Assembly (NCBI GenBank): GCA_041856085.1
Contig: JBHAFL010000061.1
Coordinates: forward strand, 1-6,816
Source: RUG754 sp041856085
Lineage (GTDB): Bacteria; Bacillota; Clostridia; Peptostreptococcales; Anaerovoracaceae
DNA length: 6,816 nt
Direction of reading: 5' to 3'
Positions 6,663 through 6,816 of the stretch are shown here, one piece after another (the stretch's first letter is position 1; every line of letters starts with the position of its first letter). The position numbers and the translations under genes are program-made. The notes beneath the pieces are model-generated. The model was not told where the DNA came from. It worked only from the letters and a program-made list of their open reading frames with translations, and did no database searches.

Positions 6663-6711
6663 GCCGTGCGATAATTTTGCCTTCGTAAACTTCGGCAAAA
6701 TCGCACATGGC
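6663..6711. repeat. Bulged palindrome downstream of gdhA
   Basis: GCC-GTGCGA (6663-6671) pairs with TCGCAC-AT-GGC (6701-6711), and TTTTGCC (6675-6681) pairs with GGCAAAA (6694-6700), giving a 16-pair hairpin with a TAA bulge on one side and an AT bulge on the other, and a 12-base loop. A competing small hairpin, TATCGC/GCGATA (6659-6664/6668-6673), uses part of the same arm. It lies beyond the terminator, so it is probably a palindromic intergenic repeat rather than part of the gdhA message. Confidence 0.5.
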
Positions 6712-6714
6712 TGA

Positions 6715-6740
6715 ATTATACCATGTAAACATGGTATAAT
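6715..6740. repeat. Near-perfect 26-base palindrome
   Basis: ATTATACCATGT (6715-6726) is the exact reverse complement of ACATGGTATAAT (6729-6740), separated by two bases. The right arm ends in TATAAT and, by symmetry, the left arm gives the same on the other strand, so each strand has a -10-like box, but neither has an obvious -35. It may be an operator, a cruciform site, or part of the repeat complex leading to the element at 6753. Confidence 0.6.
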
Positions 6741-6752
6741 AACTGCAAAACC

Positions 6753-6816
6753 CTATCTGAGCGATAGTTGCCGCCGCGCTTTTTAGTCCTCGCTTCGGAT
6801 AACTCTTCGTGCTTGC
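6753..6816. repeat. Palindromic intergenic repeat, copy 2 (left part, runs off the window)
   Basis: CTATCTGAGCGAT at 6753-6765 repeats the left terminus of the element at 3-113. After it, a TGCyGCyGCGCTTT stretch and an ATAACTCT block followed by CG and TG recur in the same order and spacing as in copy 1, with changes between them. The right terminal repeat would lie beyond the window. Orientation is the same as in copy 1, and the middle is diverged, so the two are family members and not a recent duplication. Confidence 0.65.

Overview
The window reads as a stretch of a low-to-mid GC Firmicute chromosome, most likely an anaerobic Clostridia member. The clues are heavy use of AGA/AGG and ATA codons, strong purine-rich Shine-Dalgarno sites, an AddA-type rather than RecBCD-type recombination nuclease, and a glutamate dehydrogenase that follows the Clostridium symbiosum enzyme almost residue for residue. 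The assignment is inferred from gene content; genus cannot be read from it.

Layout, left to right, all genes on the + strand: (1) about 110 bases of a palindromic, multi-hairpin intergenic repeat (3-113); (2) about 170 bases with a perfect TATAAT box and two short out-of-frame fragments that look like beginnings of GNAT acetyltransferases, probably gene debris (148-283); (3) a complete CbrA-like FAD-dependent oxidoreductase (284-1369); (4) an 88-base spacer with a hairpin, then a complete addA helicase-nuclease gene (1458-5012); (5) a 211-base intergenic region with a good sigma-70 promoter and an inverted repeat at the expected transcription start; (6) a complete hexameric-type glutamate dehydrogenase gene (5224-6573), closed by a strong intrinsic terminator (6603-6631); (7) a gene-free tail with two strong palindromes and, at the very end, the left part of a second copy of the repeat seen at the start.

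The three genes do not form an obvious pathway. The flavoprotein is probably tied to isoprenoid or envelope lipid chemistry, AddA to double-strand break repair, and the dehydrogenase to glutamate catabolism and nitrogen balance. The oxidoreductase and addA may share a transcript, since no terminator is visible between them; gdhA looks like its own unit with a promoter and terminator. addB, the usual partner and neighbour of addA, is not in the window.

I do not see a convincing undescribed multi-gene system. The points most worth a second look are the palindromic repeat family at both ends, the addA gene without addB beside it, the GNAT debris, and residues that predict NAD rather than NADP use by the glutamate dehydrogenase.
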